From Methylobacterium sp. Leaf125 (GTDB lineage: Bacteria > Pseudomonadota > Alphaproteobacteria > Rhizobiales > Beijerinckiaceae), in NCBI RefSeq assembly GCF_001423085.1, contig NZ_LMNU01000001.1:1176277-1240276 (forward strand): DNA of 64,000 bases, written 5' to 3'. The translations under genes were made by a program, and so were the position numbers. This document shows, piece by piece, positions 9,521 through 18,297 of this stretch (within the stretch, counting starts at the first letter, position 1; each line of letters opens with the position of its first letter). The notes below the pieces were generated by a model. The model had not been told where the DNA came from. It saw only the letters and a program-made list of their open reading frames with translations, and ran no database searches.

Positions 9521-10264
9521 TCAATCGTCGTGCAGATCGGAAACGGCCTGCCCAATGCGGGCGGAGCCGGCCTCCTCGGCCGTCGTCGCCAAACCCTCGA
9601 AGGAGCGGAGCCGACGCCAACGCGCAAGGCAGCCGGAAGCTCCGACTCCTGCGACGAGAGCCGCATGTATCACATGATCCCGACCCAAGGCCATGTCCAA
9701 TTCTTCATTGGACAGGTCATCGATGACGGGAATGCACGATATGGCACTGCCATGTCGCCGGTGCAATGCCGCGACGATTTTCCGCCGTCCGTCGGCGCTG
9801 CCGTCGGACGCTTGAATCACTGCCGCGACGCCAGCCTTGTCGCCGATGGCCGACTCCACCTTGGCAAAGCCCGCGACGACGCATCCGGCCTTGTTGGCCA
9901 GGGACAGCGACTGACGCAGGTCGGCGCGCAGACCCTCCGCGATGCGGTCGGCGAGATCGGATGCGACTGCATCCTTGCTCTTGAAGGCGCGCTGGAACGC
10001 ACGCCGCTTCACCGCTTCATTGACCACCGCACGTGCGGGAGTCAGCCAGGCGCCCCGGCCCGGCAGGCGGGCTCGGAGATCCGGCACCACGGTGCCGTCG
10101 GGTCCGAGCACGAAGCGGATCAAGCCGGATGGCGCCTGCGCCACGCGTGTGACGAGGCATGTGCGCAGAGCATTGGCACGACCTCGCCCCAGGCCCGGAT
10201 CGAGCAGCGTGCTTGGATCCGGTTCTGCAGCGGCGTCAGTCACGTCTGCGGTTTCGCCCGTCAT
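9521..10264 (-). CDS. YlxR-type RNA-binding protein (DUF448) with L7Ae-like C-terminus
   Basis: Predicted nucleic-acid-binding protein, 247 residues. The DUF448/YlxR domain is visible at about residues 30-110: LRTCLVTRVAQAPSGLIRF, then LPGRGAWLTPARAVVNEAVKRRAF. This is the GRGA motif plus basic helix typical of the family. The C-terminal half (about 115-215: LANKAGCVVAGFAKVESAI) resembles the L7Ae-like ribosomal fold fused to YlxR in alphaproteobacteria. Position between nusA and infB is the standard one. Function is described in the literature only as nucleoid- or RNase P-associated in other bacteria, so here it stays a predicted RNA-binding protein. Confidence 0.88.
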   Translation of the reverse strand: MTGETADVTDAAAEPDPSTLLDPGLGRGRANALRTCLVTRVAQAPSGLIRFVLGPDGTVVPDLRARLPGRGAWLTPARAVVNEAVKRRAFQRAFKSKDAVASDLADRIAEGLRADLRQSLSLANKAGCVVAGFAKVESAIGDKAGVAAVIQASDGSADGRRKIVAALHRRHGSAISCIPVIDDLSNEELDMALGRDHVIHAALVAGVGASGCLARWRRLRSFEGLATTAEEAGSARIGQAVSDLHDD

Positions 10265-10338
10265 GCGGCGTGGGAGTCTCTCGTCGAACGGAACATATCC
10301 CCGCGATCGACGACCGCGGGGCGCAATGATTCGCTTCG

Positions 10339-11940
10339 TCAGGCCGAAGCGGGTTCTTCGTCGGTGGTCTCGGCGGCTTCGGTCTCGGCCGGTGCCTCGA
10401 TCCAGCCGGCATGGACACGGGCCGTCATGACCATGGCCTCCGCCTCCGCCCGCGAAATCTCGAAACCGTCGAGATAGCCTGCGTGCCGCTTGGCCTCGGG
10501 GCCACGCCCCTCGGTGTAGCCCACCAGATCGTCTGTAGCGCAGCCGGCGAGGTCCTCGATCGTCTTCACGTCATTCTCGCCCAGCGCCACCAGCATGGGC
10601 GTGGTGATGCCGTCGATCTCGCGCAACTCGTCTTGGACGCCGAGTTCCTGCCGCTTGGCATCGAATTCCGATTCGACGCGGGCGAGGTGATCCTGGGCGC
10701 GGGCCTGGATCTCGGTCCCGCTCTCCTCGTCGAGGCCCTGGATGTTGGCGAGCTCGCCCGGTTCGACGTAGGCGATCTCCTCGACGTTGCGGAAGCCTTC
10801 CGCTGCCAGGAGCTGCCCCACGGTCTCGTCGACATCGAGGGCTTCCATGAAGATCGCGGTGCGCTCGGCGAATTCCTTCTGACGGCGCTCCGACTCCTCG
10901 GCCTCGGTGAGGATGTCGATATCCCAGCCCGTGAGCTGTGAGGCGAGGCGCACGTTCTGGCCGCGGCGGCCGATCGCCAGCGAGAGCTGGTCGTCGGGTA
11001 CCACCACCTCGATACGGTCGGCCTCCTCGTCCAGCACCACCTTGACCACTTCTGCCGGCTGCAGCGCGTTGACGATGAAGGTCGCCTGGTCCTCGGACCA
11101 CGGGATGATGTCGATCTTCTCGCCCTGAAGCTCACCGACGACCGCCTGGACGCGGGAGCCGCGCATGCCGACGCAGGCGCCGACTGGGTCGATCGAGCCG
11201 TCCCGCGAGATCACCGCGATCTTGGCGCGCGAGCCCGGATCGCGGGCTACCGCCTTCACTTCGACGATGCCGTCGTAGATCTCCGGCACTTCCTGGCCGA
11301 AGAGCTTGGCCATGAATTGCGGGTGCGAGCGCGAGAGGAAGATCTGCGGCCCGCGCACCTCGCGGCGCACGTCGAACAGGTAGGACCGGATGCGGTCGCC
11401 CGGACGGAAGGTTTCGCGCGGGATCATCTCGTCGCGGCGCACGATGCCTTCGCCGCGACCGAGGTCGACGATGACGTTGCCGTACTCGACGCGCTTCACG
11501 AGACCGTTCACGACCTCGCCGATCCGGTCCTTGTACTCGTCGAACTGACGGTCGCGCTCGGCGTCGCGCACCTTCTGCACGATGACCTGCTTGGCCGACT
11601 GAGCGGCGACGCGCCCGAAATCGAAGGGCGGCAAGGTGTCGGAGATCACGTCGCCCACGAGGGCACCGGGGTTGTAGCGGCGGGCCTGGTCGAGGGTGAC
11701 CTCTCGAGCATCGTTCTCAACCTGGTCCACCACCACCAGGTGGCGCGACAGGCGCAGGGCGCCGGTCTTGGGGTCAATCTCGGCATGCACGTCCGTCTCG
11801 GCCCCGTAGCGGGAGCGCGCGGCCTTGGCGATCGCTTCTTCCATCGCGTCGATGACGATGGAGCGGTCGATCACCTTCTCGCGGGCAACCGCTTCGGCGA
11901 TCTGCAGGAGTTCGAGCCTGTTGGCGCTGACGACGGCCAT
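10339..11940 (-). CDS. nusA: Transcription termination/antitermination factor NusA
   Basis: Binds RNA polymerase and nascent RNA to modulate pausing, termination and antitermination. It is 533 residues from the ATG at 11940 ([19 protein letters not shown], the canonical N-terminus); a longer frame to 12039 is rejected. Domains in order: N-terminal polymerase-binding domain, S1 domain ([22 protein letters not shown]), KH1 ([25 protein letters not shown], split for length) and KH2 ([20 protein letters not shown]), then acidic/helix-hairpin C-terminal repeats. It lies 82 bp after rimP and precedes ylxR. Confidence 0.97.
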   Translation of the reverse strand: MAVVSANRLELLQIAEAVAREKVIDRSIVIDAMEEAIAKAARSRYGAETDVHAEIDPKTGALRLSRHLVVVDQVENDAREVTLDQARRYNPGALVGDVISDTLPPFDFGRVAAQSAKQVIVQKVRDAERDRQFDEYKDRIGEVVNGLVKRVEYGNVIVDLGRGEGIVRRDEMIPRETFRPGDRIRSYLFDVRREVRGPQIFLSRSHPQFMAKLFGQEVPEIYDGIVEVKAVARDPGSRAKIAVISRDGSIDPVGACVGMRGSRVQAVVGELQGEKIDIIPWSEDQATFIVNALQPAEVVKVVLDEEADRIEVVVPDDQLSLAIGRRGQNVRLASQLTGWDIDILTEAEESERRQKEFAERTAIFMEALDVDETVGQLLAAEGFRNVEEIAYVEPGELANIQGLDEESGTEIQARAQDHLARVESEFDAKRQELGVQDELREIDGITTPMLVALGENDVKTIEDLAGCATDDLVGYTEGRGPEAKRHAGYLDGFEISRAEAEAMVMTARVHAGWIEAPAETEAAETTDEEPASA

Positions 11941-12022
11941 CGGTTTTCGTCCTTCTCTTCGTCGTAGGGCGTTCACATCCCGCATCCCGGGCCACGGCGG
12001 CACCGGGAGATCGGGGGAAAAA

Positions 12023-12835
12023 CTAGTGGAGCTTGCCATCTTCCTTCACCCGCACCGCCTTGGTGCGGACGGGCTTGGCCTTGTTCTTCGCCTTGATGGC
12101 GAGGCTTTCCTCGGTCTCGACCTTGACGGGCTTGGGCCTCTGCGAGGCCTTCGGCTTCAGGGGCCGGGTCACCTTTTTCTTCAGTGGAGCGGGGGGCAAC
12201 TCGGCCTCCGCCTCGATCTCATCCGACTCTTCGTCATCGTCGTCCGCGTCCAGGACGGGCGGACCGCCGCGGCGAAGCGACTCGCGCACGAGTTCGTCGG
12301 TGAGCACGAGGTAGGCGTCGCCGAGGTCGCGCAGCGGCAGGTCGATGCGGCTCGGCAGGCCCTCCTTCACGTCGGGCAGGTCGATCGGCACCGTGAGCCC
12401 GTCGGGGTTCGGCGCGCCGATGATGCCCCGGAAGCGCTTGCGGCCATCCATCGGCACGGCGAGCTCCACCTTGGCCTCGTAGCCGGCCCAGCGCGCAAAA
12501 TCGACGGCCCGCACCAGGGGGCGGTCGATCCCCGGCGAGGAGACTTCGAGGTAGTAGGCCTTGCCCACGGGGTCGTCGAGGTCGAGGAGCGGCGAGATCG
12601 CCCGGCTCACCGCCTCGCAATCGTCCACCGTCATGGTGCCGTCCGGCCGCTCGGCCATGATCTGCACCGTGCAGCCGTTGGCGCTCGACACCTTCACCCG
12701 AACCACCCGGTAGCCCAGGCCCTGGATCGAGGCCTCGATCACCTGCACCACCCGCGCAGCCACGCCCGTCTCGGTGATCAGGCGCTTCTCGGTGAGGTCG
12801 CTGTGCGACGCGTCGGTGTTGGAATGGTCCGCCAT
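12023..12835 (-). CDS. rimP: Ribosome maturation factor RimP
   Basis: Required for maturation of the 30S subunit. It is 270 residues from the ATG at 12835 ([19 protein letters not shown]). The RimP core is recognisable from [24 protein letters not shown], with the motif [15 protein letters not shown] Lys/Pro/acidic C-terminal tail of about 70 residues ([19 protein letters not shown]) extends beyond the usual domain, as is common in Hyphomicrobiales. It is the first gene of the translation operon, preceded by an intrinsic-terminator-like hairpin and a candidate sigma-70 promoter. Confidence 0.95.
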   Translation of the reverse strand: MADHSNTDASHSDLTEKRLITETGVAARVVQVIEASIQGLGYRVVRVKVSSANGCTVQIMAERPDGTMTVDDCEAVSRAISPLLDLDDPVGKAYYLEVSSPGIDRPLVRAVDFARWAGYEAKVELAVPMDGRKRFRGIIGAPNPDGLTVPIDLPDVKEGLPSRIDLPLRDLGDAYLVLTDELVRESLRRGGPPVLDADDDDEESDEIEAEAELPPAPLKKKVTRPLKPKASQRPKPVKVETEESLAIKAKNKAKPVRTKAVRVKEDGKLH

Positions 12836-12891
12836 GCTGCGCTTGAAGTCCGGCCTTGTCCGAGGCGATCCGGCGCGGGAGGCATTGCGGC

Positions 12892-12924
12892 AATAAAAAA
12901 GAGCGGACCCGGTGGGGCCCACTC
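12892..12924 (-). terminator. Intrinsic-terminator-like hairpin in the rimP leader
   Basis: Read on the minus strand, gagtgggccc and gggtccgctc form a 10-bp stem (two G-T wobbles) around loop cacc, followed directly by ttttttatt. It lies about 57 bp upstream of the rimP start and downstream of the candidate promoter at 12967-12995, so transcripts would meet it before the operon. That arrangement suggests attenuation, autogenous control (for example by NusA), or a short leader RNA. Confidence 0.7.
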
Positions 12925-12966
12925 CCGAACCGCAGTCTCACAACTGCAACCAGAACTGATAATCGC

Positions 12967-12995
12967 AAAGTAGGCTGGTTCGCCGCGGTTTTCAA
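12967..12995 (-). promoter_or_regulatory. Candidate sigma-70 promoter of the rimP-nusA-infB operon
   Basis: On the minus strand TTGAAA (12990-12995) and TACTTT (12967-12972) are separated by exactly 17 bp. The predicted start would fall near 12960, giving a leader of about 125 nt that includes the terminator-like hairpin at 12892-12924. Placement supports the call; the -10 box is imperfect. Confidence 0.5.
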
Positions 12996-13061
12996 GCGGT
13001 TTCGGCCGATCCGGTCGCGGCCGGCGTCGCGTCGTGGAACGAGAGCGGACGAGCCATCGTG

Positions 13062-13172
13062 CCGTTCCAGGGCTGCGCAGCGAAGCCCGGAATCCGGAAC
13101 CGCCGGTGGTGCAAGGCCTGACACGGTCGACTGCTCTGGATTCCGGGCTCGCCTCCGGCGCCCCGGAATGAC
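13062..13172. repeat. REP-like pair of inverted intergenic repeats
   Basis: The arms gcccggaatcc (13085-13095) and ggattccgggc (13138-13148) are exact reverse complements. Each sits in its own imperfect hairpin: ttccagggct/agcccggaa around 13065-13093 and attccggg/cccggaat around 13140-13168. From general knowledge, motifs of the type 'attccgggctcgc...ccccggaatgac' are dispersed between genes in Methylobacterium, Bradyrhizobium and relatives, so this looks like one such REP doublet. It lies between the rimP promoter and the acetyltransferase remnant. Confidence 0.6.
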
Positions 13173-13240
13173 AAGGAGCCTCTCGACGGGCATGCGATCA
13201 CAGGCGGTTCGATCCTCCATGACGACCACCGCAGACCCGA

Positions 13241-13648
13241 GCCTTCCTCGGAGCCCCCTCGACCGATCCCTTCGCCATCTTCCGCGGCGCCTGGACCGGG
13301 CACTTTCCCGAGGAGACCGACTTCCCGAATCGCGGTGATACGATCATCGGCCACGACGTCTGGCTCGGCTACGACTGCACCATCCTGCCGGGCGTCACCG
13401 TCGGCACCGGCACCGTGGTGGCGGCGAAATCCGTTGTGACTGGCGACGTGCCTCCCTACGCCATCGTCGCCGGCAACCCGGCCACCGTCGTGCGGATGCG
13501 GGTGCCGCCGGAGGTGGCGGAACGGCTGCTCGCCGTGGCGTGGTAGGACTGGACGCCTGAGCGGATCACACGCTGCTTGCCGGCGATCAGCGGTGGGGAT
13601 GTGGCGGCCTTGGAGGCCGAGGGGGCACGAATTCAGGCCGACCGATGA
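13241..13648 (+). pseudogene. 5'-truncated Vat/CatB-type hexapeptide acetyltransferase remnant with an internal stop
   Basis: From 13265 the frame reads DPFAIFRGAW, GDTIIGHDVWLGYDCTILPG and SVVTGDVPPYAIVAGNPATV. These are left-handed beta-helix hexapeptide repeats and the C-terminal signature of streptogramin/chloramphenicol (xenobiotic) acetyltransferases. At 13544 an in-frame TAG interrupts what should be a W-W-D-W stretch, consistent with TGG to TAG; the frame then continues in family-like sequence (DWTPERITRCLPAI) to TGA at 13646-13648. The N-terminal hexapeptide repeats and the start are missing, and a REP-like repeat lies just upstream. Loss of both the start and a tryptophan codon makes a functional product very unlikely. 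Confidence 0.85.
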
Positions 13649-14246
13649 GCCATCATCGCCGTCAGGACGGGTCGTGTCCGGACGACCAGCAGGGCTCTCG
13701 CGGCGATGCAACGATGGTCTCGGCTTTCCATCGGCGCAGGATCACGACGGACGCTTTCCCGTCTCGCTGCCGGAGAGGCTGGGCGAGCAGGCGACGTCGG
13801 CTGCGTATATGCTGCTGTAAAGCGTTTTGCCGGACGTCACTGCTAAGTCAGACCGGTCTCAGTAATGCTCAGATCTCCGGGGCCTAACCCAATCTCGTTG
13901 AGGGCGATGCAGACAGCGAGATGCCGCGCGAAAGGGAAAGCATTCCTTGCGATAGGGGTGCGATCGCGAAAATTCGTGGCATTCGCGATCGGTGGCGGAG
14001 CATCGAGCGGGTAACCGTCTCTGGCTGAGCGTTCCCGAGAGCGAACTTGGGATCTCACATCATGGCGCGCTTGTAGGCGCTATGTGCTTGCTTTCTCGCG
14101 TGGCCGTATGGGAAAACATTCAAGAATTGGCGGCTTCAGGTTGCCGGATCCTCAAACGCCGTACGCCGCCCCACGGGGTGGGACGGCGCTGAATGCAACT
14201 CTGTCGGCCCCTGAGATTCAGCGACCGGTCTCCGATGCTATCGAGC
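13649..14246. other. Intergenic region with a 10-bp dyad, no gene recognised
   Basis: About 600 bp with AT-richer patches and no convincing ORF. A perfect dyad, cgatcgcgaa and ttcgcgatcg separated by 11 nt, lies at 13961-13991 and could be a hairpin or operator. A further imperfect hairpin (gccgccccac / gtgggacggc, one mismatch) at 14165-14187 lies 60 bp past the asd stop and may terminate asd, although no T tract follows. Confidence 0.45.
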
Positions 14247-15281
14247 TCAGGCGGCCGCCTGCGCTCGCTTCAAGAGCTTCCGGTTCACCAGCATCTCGGC
14301 GATCTGCACGGTGTTGAGCGCCGCGCCCTTGCGCAGGTTGTCGGCGACGCACCAGAACGAGAGGCCGTTCTCCACCGTCGCGTCCTCACGGATACGGGAG
14401 ACGTAGGTGGCGTCCTCGCCGGCCGCCTCGTGGGGGGTCATGTAGCCGCCGGGCTCACGCTTATCGACGACCATCAGGCCGGGAGCCGAGCGCAGGATCG
14501 CGGTGGCCTGCTCGGCCGTGATCGGGCGCTCGAACTCGACGTTCACCGCCTCGGCGTGGCCGATGAAGACCGGCACGCGCACGGCGGTGGCCGTGAGCTT
14601 GATCTTGGGATCGAGCATCTTCTTGGTCTCGGCGACCATCTTCCACTCTTCCTTCGTGTAGCCGTCTTCCATGAACACATCGATGTGCGGGATGACGTTG
14701 AAGGCGATGCGCTTGGGGAACTTCTCGGCCTTGATCTCGCCGGCGGTGAAGACCGAACGGGTCTGCTGGAAGAGTTCGTCCATGGCGTCCTTGCCGGCCC
14801 CAGAGACCGACTGGTAGGTCGCCACCACCACGCGCTTGATCGTGGCCGCATCGTGCAGGGGCTTCAGCGCGACCACGAGCTGCGCCGTGGAGCAGTTCGG
14901 GTTGGCGATGATGTTGAGCTTCGAGAAGCCATGGATGGCCTCCGGATTCACCTCGGGCACGATCAGCGGCACGTCCTGGTGGTAGCGGAAGGCCGACGAG
15001 TTATCGATCACCACGCAACCAGATTGACCGATACGGGGCGACCACTCCTTCGAGGTCTCACCGCCGGCCGACATCAGGCAGATGTCGGTGTCGGAGAAGT
15101 CGTAGGAATCGAGTGCCTTCACCTTCAGGATCTTGTCGCCGAAGGAGACGTCCTGGCCGGCCGAGCGACGCGAGGCAATCGCCACCACCTCGTCCGCCGG
15201 AAAGGCGCGCTCGGACAGGATGTCCAGCATTTCGCGGCCCACATTGCCCGTGGCACCCACGACGGCGACCTTGTAACCCAT
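14247..15281 (-). CDS. asd: Aspartate-semialdehyde dehydrogenase
   Basis: NADPH-dependent reduction of aspartyl-4-phosphate to aspartate semialdehyde, the branch-point step toward lysine/diaminopimelate, threonine and methionine. It is 344 residues, the normal length. The Rossmann motif GATGNVGRE is at about residues 10-17 and the catalytic Cys130 lies in NPNCSTAQL; the ISG/GAGKDAMDEL region is also present. The ATG at 15281 gives the canonical N-terminus MGYKVAVVGATG. It appears monocistronic, about 270 bp from the luciferase-family gene that lies upstream on the same strand. Confidence 0.96.
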   Translation of the reverse strand: MGYKVAVVGATGNVGREMLDILSERAFPADEVVAIASRRSAGQDVSFGDKILKVKALDSYDFSDTDICLMSAGGETSKEWSPRIGQSGCVVIDNSSAFRYHQDVPLIVPEVNPEAIHGFSKLNIIANPNCSTAQLVVALKPLHDAATIKRVVVATYQSVSGAGKDAMDELFQQTRSVFTAGEIKAEKFPKRIAFNVIPHIDVFMEDGYTKEEWKMVAETKKMLDPKIKLTATAVRVPVFIGHAEAVNVEFERPITAEQATAILRSAPGLMVVDKREPGGYMTPHEAAGEDATYVSRIREDATVENGLSFWCVADNLRKGAALNTVQIAEMLVNRKLLKRAQAAA

Positions 15282-15547
15282 TGCTCTTCACTCCGCTCTG
15301 CGCGGGCGCCAAGGCCGGTGCGACGCTCGCCGGTCTGGCGAGCCGCAGCGTCCGGGTCCGGCGCCGTTCTCAAGCCTCCCTGCCGTGCGCCGAGCCGCCC
15401 GTGGCAGCCGGCGGCCCGCCGGCCGCGAAGGTTCCGCGGCCCGATCCCGGTCCGCTCCGTCTGGGACCCGCCGCACCGCAGCATGAGTCGCCAAGCGCGG
15501 GAGCAAGACGCCTCGCTCCCGCTGCTGTCAAGGGTCGGGCGCCCCGA

Positions 15548-16561
15548 TCATGCCACGAGGGCGGCCGGGGCAGCGCCGAGGGCGTCGCGGGCCTCCGCCA
15601 GGATGGCGTAGGATCGCTGCCGCGCGCCCTGGTCGTGAATCGCCGCCGCGACCATGATCTCGTCGGCGCCGGTCTCGCGGATCAGCGCGGCGAGTCCCTG
15701 CCGCACGGTCTCCGGCGAGCCGACGAGGCTGCGGGCCAGCATCCGTGAAGCCTGTGCCTTCTCGTGAGGAGCCCAATAAGTCTCGATGTCGTCGATCGGT
15801 GGGCGTAGCAGGCCACGCGTGCCGCGCACGAGGTTGGTGAACTGCTGCTGGGCCGAGCTGAACAACCGGCGCGCCGCAGCGTCGCTCTCGGCCGCCACGA
15901 CGTTCACGCCGATCATCGCGTGTGGCCGGCTCAGCTGAGCCGAGGGTTGGAAGCGCTCGCGATAGATGGCGAGCGCGGGCAGCAACTGCTCCGGTGCGAA
16001 GTGCGAGGCGAACGCATAAGGCAGCCCCAGCATTGCGGCGAGCTGCGCGCCGTAGGTGCTCGAGCCGAGGATCCAGAGTGGCACCTTCAGTCCGGTTCCG
16101 GGCACCGCCTGCACCGCCTGTCCGGGCTGCGGATCGCCGAAGAGCGCTTGAAGCTCCAGCACATCCTGCGGGAAGGTATCGGCGGCGTCGGGCGAGCGCC
16201 GCAGGGCGCGCGTGGTACGTGGGTCGGTGCCAGGTGCACGTCCGAGGCCGAGATCGATCCGGCCGGGGAACAGGGTCTCCAGGGTGCCGAACTGCTCGGC
16301 GATGACCAGGGGGGCGTGGTTTGGCAGCATGATGCCGCCCGCGCCGACGCGGATCGTACGGGTGCCCGCCGCGACGTGCCCGATCACCACGGCCGTCGCC
16401 GCACTGGCGACGCCGATCATGTTGTGGTGCTCGGCCAGCCAAAAGCGACGATAGCCGTGATCTTCGGCGTGGCGAGCGAGATCAACGCTGTTGCGCAGGG
16501 CATCAGCAGGCGTCGCTCCCTCGGGTACGAAGGCGAGGTCGAGGACGGAAAGGGGGATCAT
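15548..16561 (-). CDS. Luciferase-like (LLM-class) flavin-dependent oxidoreductase
   Basis: Predicted FMN/F420-type TIM-barrel oxidoreductase, 337 residues from the ATG at 16561 ([15 protein letters not shown]). It has features of the bacterial luciferase superfamily subgroup often called 'MsnO8-type' or YhbW-like: WLAEHHNM near residue 41, [34 protein letters not shown], and a C-terminal [11 protein letters not shown]. The substrate is unknown. A longer frame to 16678 is rejected because similarity begins at MIPLSVLD. It is divergent from the exported-protein gene at 16789. Confidence 0.88.
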   Translation of the reverse strand: MIPLSVLDLAFVPEGATPADALRNSVDLARHAEDHGYRRFWLAEHHNMIGVASAATAVVIGHVAAGTRTIRVGAGGIMLPNHAPLVIAEQFGTLETLFPGRIDLGLGRAPGTDPRTTRALRRSPDAADTFPQDVLELQALFGDPQPGQAVQAVPGTGLKVPLWILGSSTYGAQLAAMLGLPYAFASHFAPEQLLPALAIYRERFQPSAQLSRPHAMIGVNVVAAESDAAARRLFSSAQQQFTNLVRGTRGLLRPPIDDIETYWAPHEKAQASRMLARSLVGSPETVRQGLAALIRETGADEIMVAAAIHDQGARQRSYAILAEARDALGAAPAALVA

Positions 16562-16788
16562 GGAGTCCTTGTCTGTGTCGCGCGATGGTGCCCCGCGCTG
16601 AGAGATCGCGATCGGCAGGGCGCGCTGCAAGCCGGGGCCGGCATGTGCCAACCGCATGGGTCGACACCAACGATTCACCCTTTCGTCGGAAAGGCCGCAT
16701 CCGCGGCGTTCTTGGAAACCCCGGTTTGCACGAGTGCGGAGCAGGGTGGGCTCCGGCGGCGCGCGGCCGCCGGAAACCCCGGAACGCG

Positions 16789-17697
16789 ATGCGAACGGTT
16801 TTCGAACGAGACGGAATCGGCCCGGATGTGACGGCGACGAAGCGGATGCGCCTTCCGTGTCCGTCGGTCCGCCACCTCACGCAGATCATTGCAGCCGGTG
16901 CCGTGGTCGCGATCTTAAGTCTTGCGTCACGAGGTGGAGGACCCGACCCGTCCGCGCAGGCCATGGAGACACCGGCTGGGCCCGGCTTCGTGCCGTCCTC
17001 CGTCCAGACCGTCCGCCCCGCGATGCCTCTCGCCCTGTCGGCGCCCCGCTTCCGCCTCGACGACTTCGAAGCCATCGAGGCGCCGCGCGCGGAGGCGGCC
17101 CGCCTCAACCCGTCGAACGGTCGTCGGGAAGACCTGTTGGTCCAGGGCGGCTTCGACACGATCGAGGCGCCCTACCTGCGCCTGATCCTGACCGAGGCAT
17201 CCGCGACCGAGTCTGGCCCCGGCCTGTTCGTCACCCTGGCCCGACGGGCCGCGGATGGCCAGGGTCTGGCCGTGATCCGGACCGGAGAGCGTGGCGCCAT
17301 CGAGACGAAGTTCGGCCCCGTGGAGACCCTCGACCTCACCCTCGGCGGCGAGGGCAAGCGTAGCTGTACGGGCTTTGCCAGCCTGAACCCCGGCACGCTC
17401 CGTCTCGACGGTTGGCTCTGCGCCCCCCTCGGACAGGCGCCGGAGCCGCGCGCCATCACCTGTCTCCTCGACAGGGTCTCTCTACAGGGTCAAGCGTCCC
17501 CAGAGGTCGAGGCCGCCTTCGTGGGCTTCGATGCCCGGCGCGATCCGGGATGCGGGCCACGTTCCCCCGTCGTGCCCGGGTCGCCGCAGGAGATCGGAAA
17601 CGAGACCGGATCAATCCCGGGCCGGACCACCCGGAAAAGTTGGGCCACACGAAAAAATGAGGCCAAACTGCGGCGATCGCACGAAGCGCGGCCATAA
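16789..17697 (+). CDS. Hypothetical exported protein, 302 aa
   Basis: Not recognised at family level. From the ATG at 16789 there is an N-terminal hydrophobic segment at about residues 30-47 ([18 protein letters not shown]) following basic residues, so a signal peptide or membrane anchor is likely; the ATG at 16846 would give a shorter, more typical signal. The middle part ([21 protein letters not shown], split; [33 protein letters not shown]) looks like a compact domain with two Cys pairs near the C-terminal half. The last 50 residues are Pro/Arg/Lys-rich and may be poorly ordered. The frame starts upstream of 16789, but the extra sequence is Arg-rich. Confidence 0.65.
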   Translation: MRTVFERDGIGPDVTATKRMRLPCPSVRHLTQIIAAGAVVAILSLASRGGGPDPSAQAMETPAGPGFVPSSVQTVRPAMPLALSAPRFRLDDFEAIEAPRAEAARLNPSNGRREDLLVQGGFDTIEAPYLRLILTEASATESGPGLFVTLARRAADGQGLAVIRTGERGAIETKFGPVETLDLTLGGEGKRSCTGFASLNPGTLRLDGWLCAPLGQAPEPRAITCLLDRVSLQGQASPEVEAAFVGFDARRDPGCGPRSPVVPGSPQEIGNETGSIPGRTTRKSWATRKNEAKLRRSHEARP

Positions 17698-17800
17698 TCC
17701 GGGAACCTCGGCCGGGCTGGCACGTCTTCCCTCCATACGAAGGCTTCAGTTTCTTAAGGAAGCCCGGCCTACAGTCCCACAGCTTCAACGAAGGTGCGTC

Positions 17801-18208
17801 ATGCGCTCTGTCTCGATTGCCCTGATGGGCGCTCTCACTCTCGCAGCTGTCGGTGCGAACACCGCTGCCGAGGCCCAGGGGCGCTACGCGCCGGCCGGCT
17901 ACCGCGTTAGCCAGCCGCTGCCGATCCGCATCCGCCCGCGCAGCTGGCTCGACGCGGGCAACGTGGTCGAGGCGAACAATGGCTCGGTCAGCAACCCGGC
18001 GACCAACCCGCAGTTCATTACGGCGAGCTACCTGAACTCTCCGCCCTACGGCCGGAACGACCGCTTCGGTGGCGGCATCTTGTCCGATCCGATCACCAAC
18101 GGCCCGTTTATCGGCGCCCGGTCGAGCGCGATCCGCAACGTCGACTTCTCGGCCGTCGACGCGATCGACCCGACCTCCTACGTCTCGCGCGTCGGCAATC
18201 CCTACTAA
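17801..18208 (+). CDS. Small secreted protein of unknown function
   Basis: 135 residues starting at the ATG at 17801. A clear Sec signal peptide (MRSVSIALMGALTLAAVGAN, cleavage likely after AEA near residue 25) precedes a mature part rich in Asn, Pro, Tyr and Ser (IRPRSWLDAGNVVEANNG, NPATNPQFITASYLNSPPYG, GGGILSDPITNGPFIGARSS). No Cys is present in the mature chain. I recognise no domain. It has its own strong rho-independent terminator at 18235-18260, so it is a self-contained transcription unit convergent with leuB. Confidence 0.8.
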   Translation: MRSVSIALMGALTLAAVGANTAAEAQGRYAPAGYRVSQPLPIRIRPRSWLDAGNVVEANNGSVSNPATNPQFITASYLNSPPYGRNDRFGGGILSDPITNGPFIGARSSAIRNVDFSAVDAIDPTSYVSRVGNPY

Positions 18209-18234
18209 GATCCGCCTATTTGGCTGGACATGCG

Positions 18235-18260
18235 ACGGGCCCCTCTCGGGGCCCGTTTTC
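18235..18260 (+). terminator. Rho-independent terminator
   Basis: acggggcccc-type stem: acgggcccc and ggggcccgt pair perfectly (9 bp) around tctc and are followed by tttcg. It lies 26 bp after the stop of the small secreted protein and just before the convergent leuB stop. Confidence 0.85.
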
Positions 18261-18297
18261 GTTCGTGCATCGTACGCGGGGAGACAGCGTCGCCGGT

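Noticed and set aside
12930..12960. Possible tRNA-like sequence upstream of rimP
   Set aside because: No cloverleaf, no T-arm GTTCRA and no acceptor stem; better explained as a small stem before the leader terminator.
13843..14058. 71-codon minus-strand frame in the 13.6-14.2 kb gap
   Set aside because: Arg-rich start and no family resemblance; it spans the 10-bp dyad and looks non-coding.
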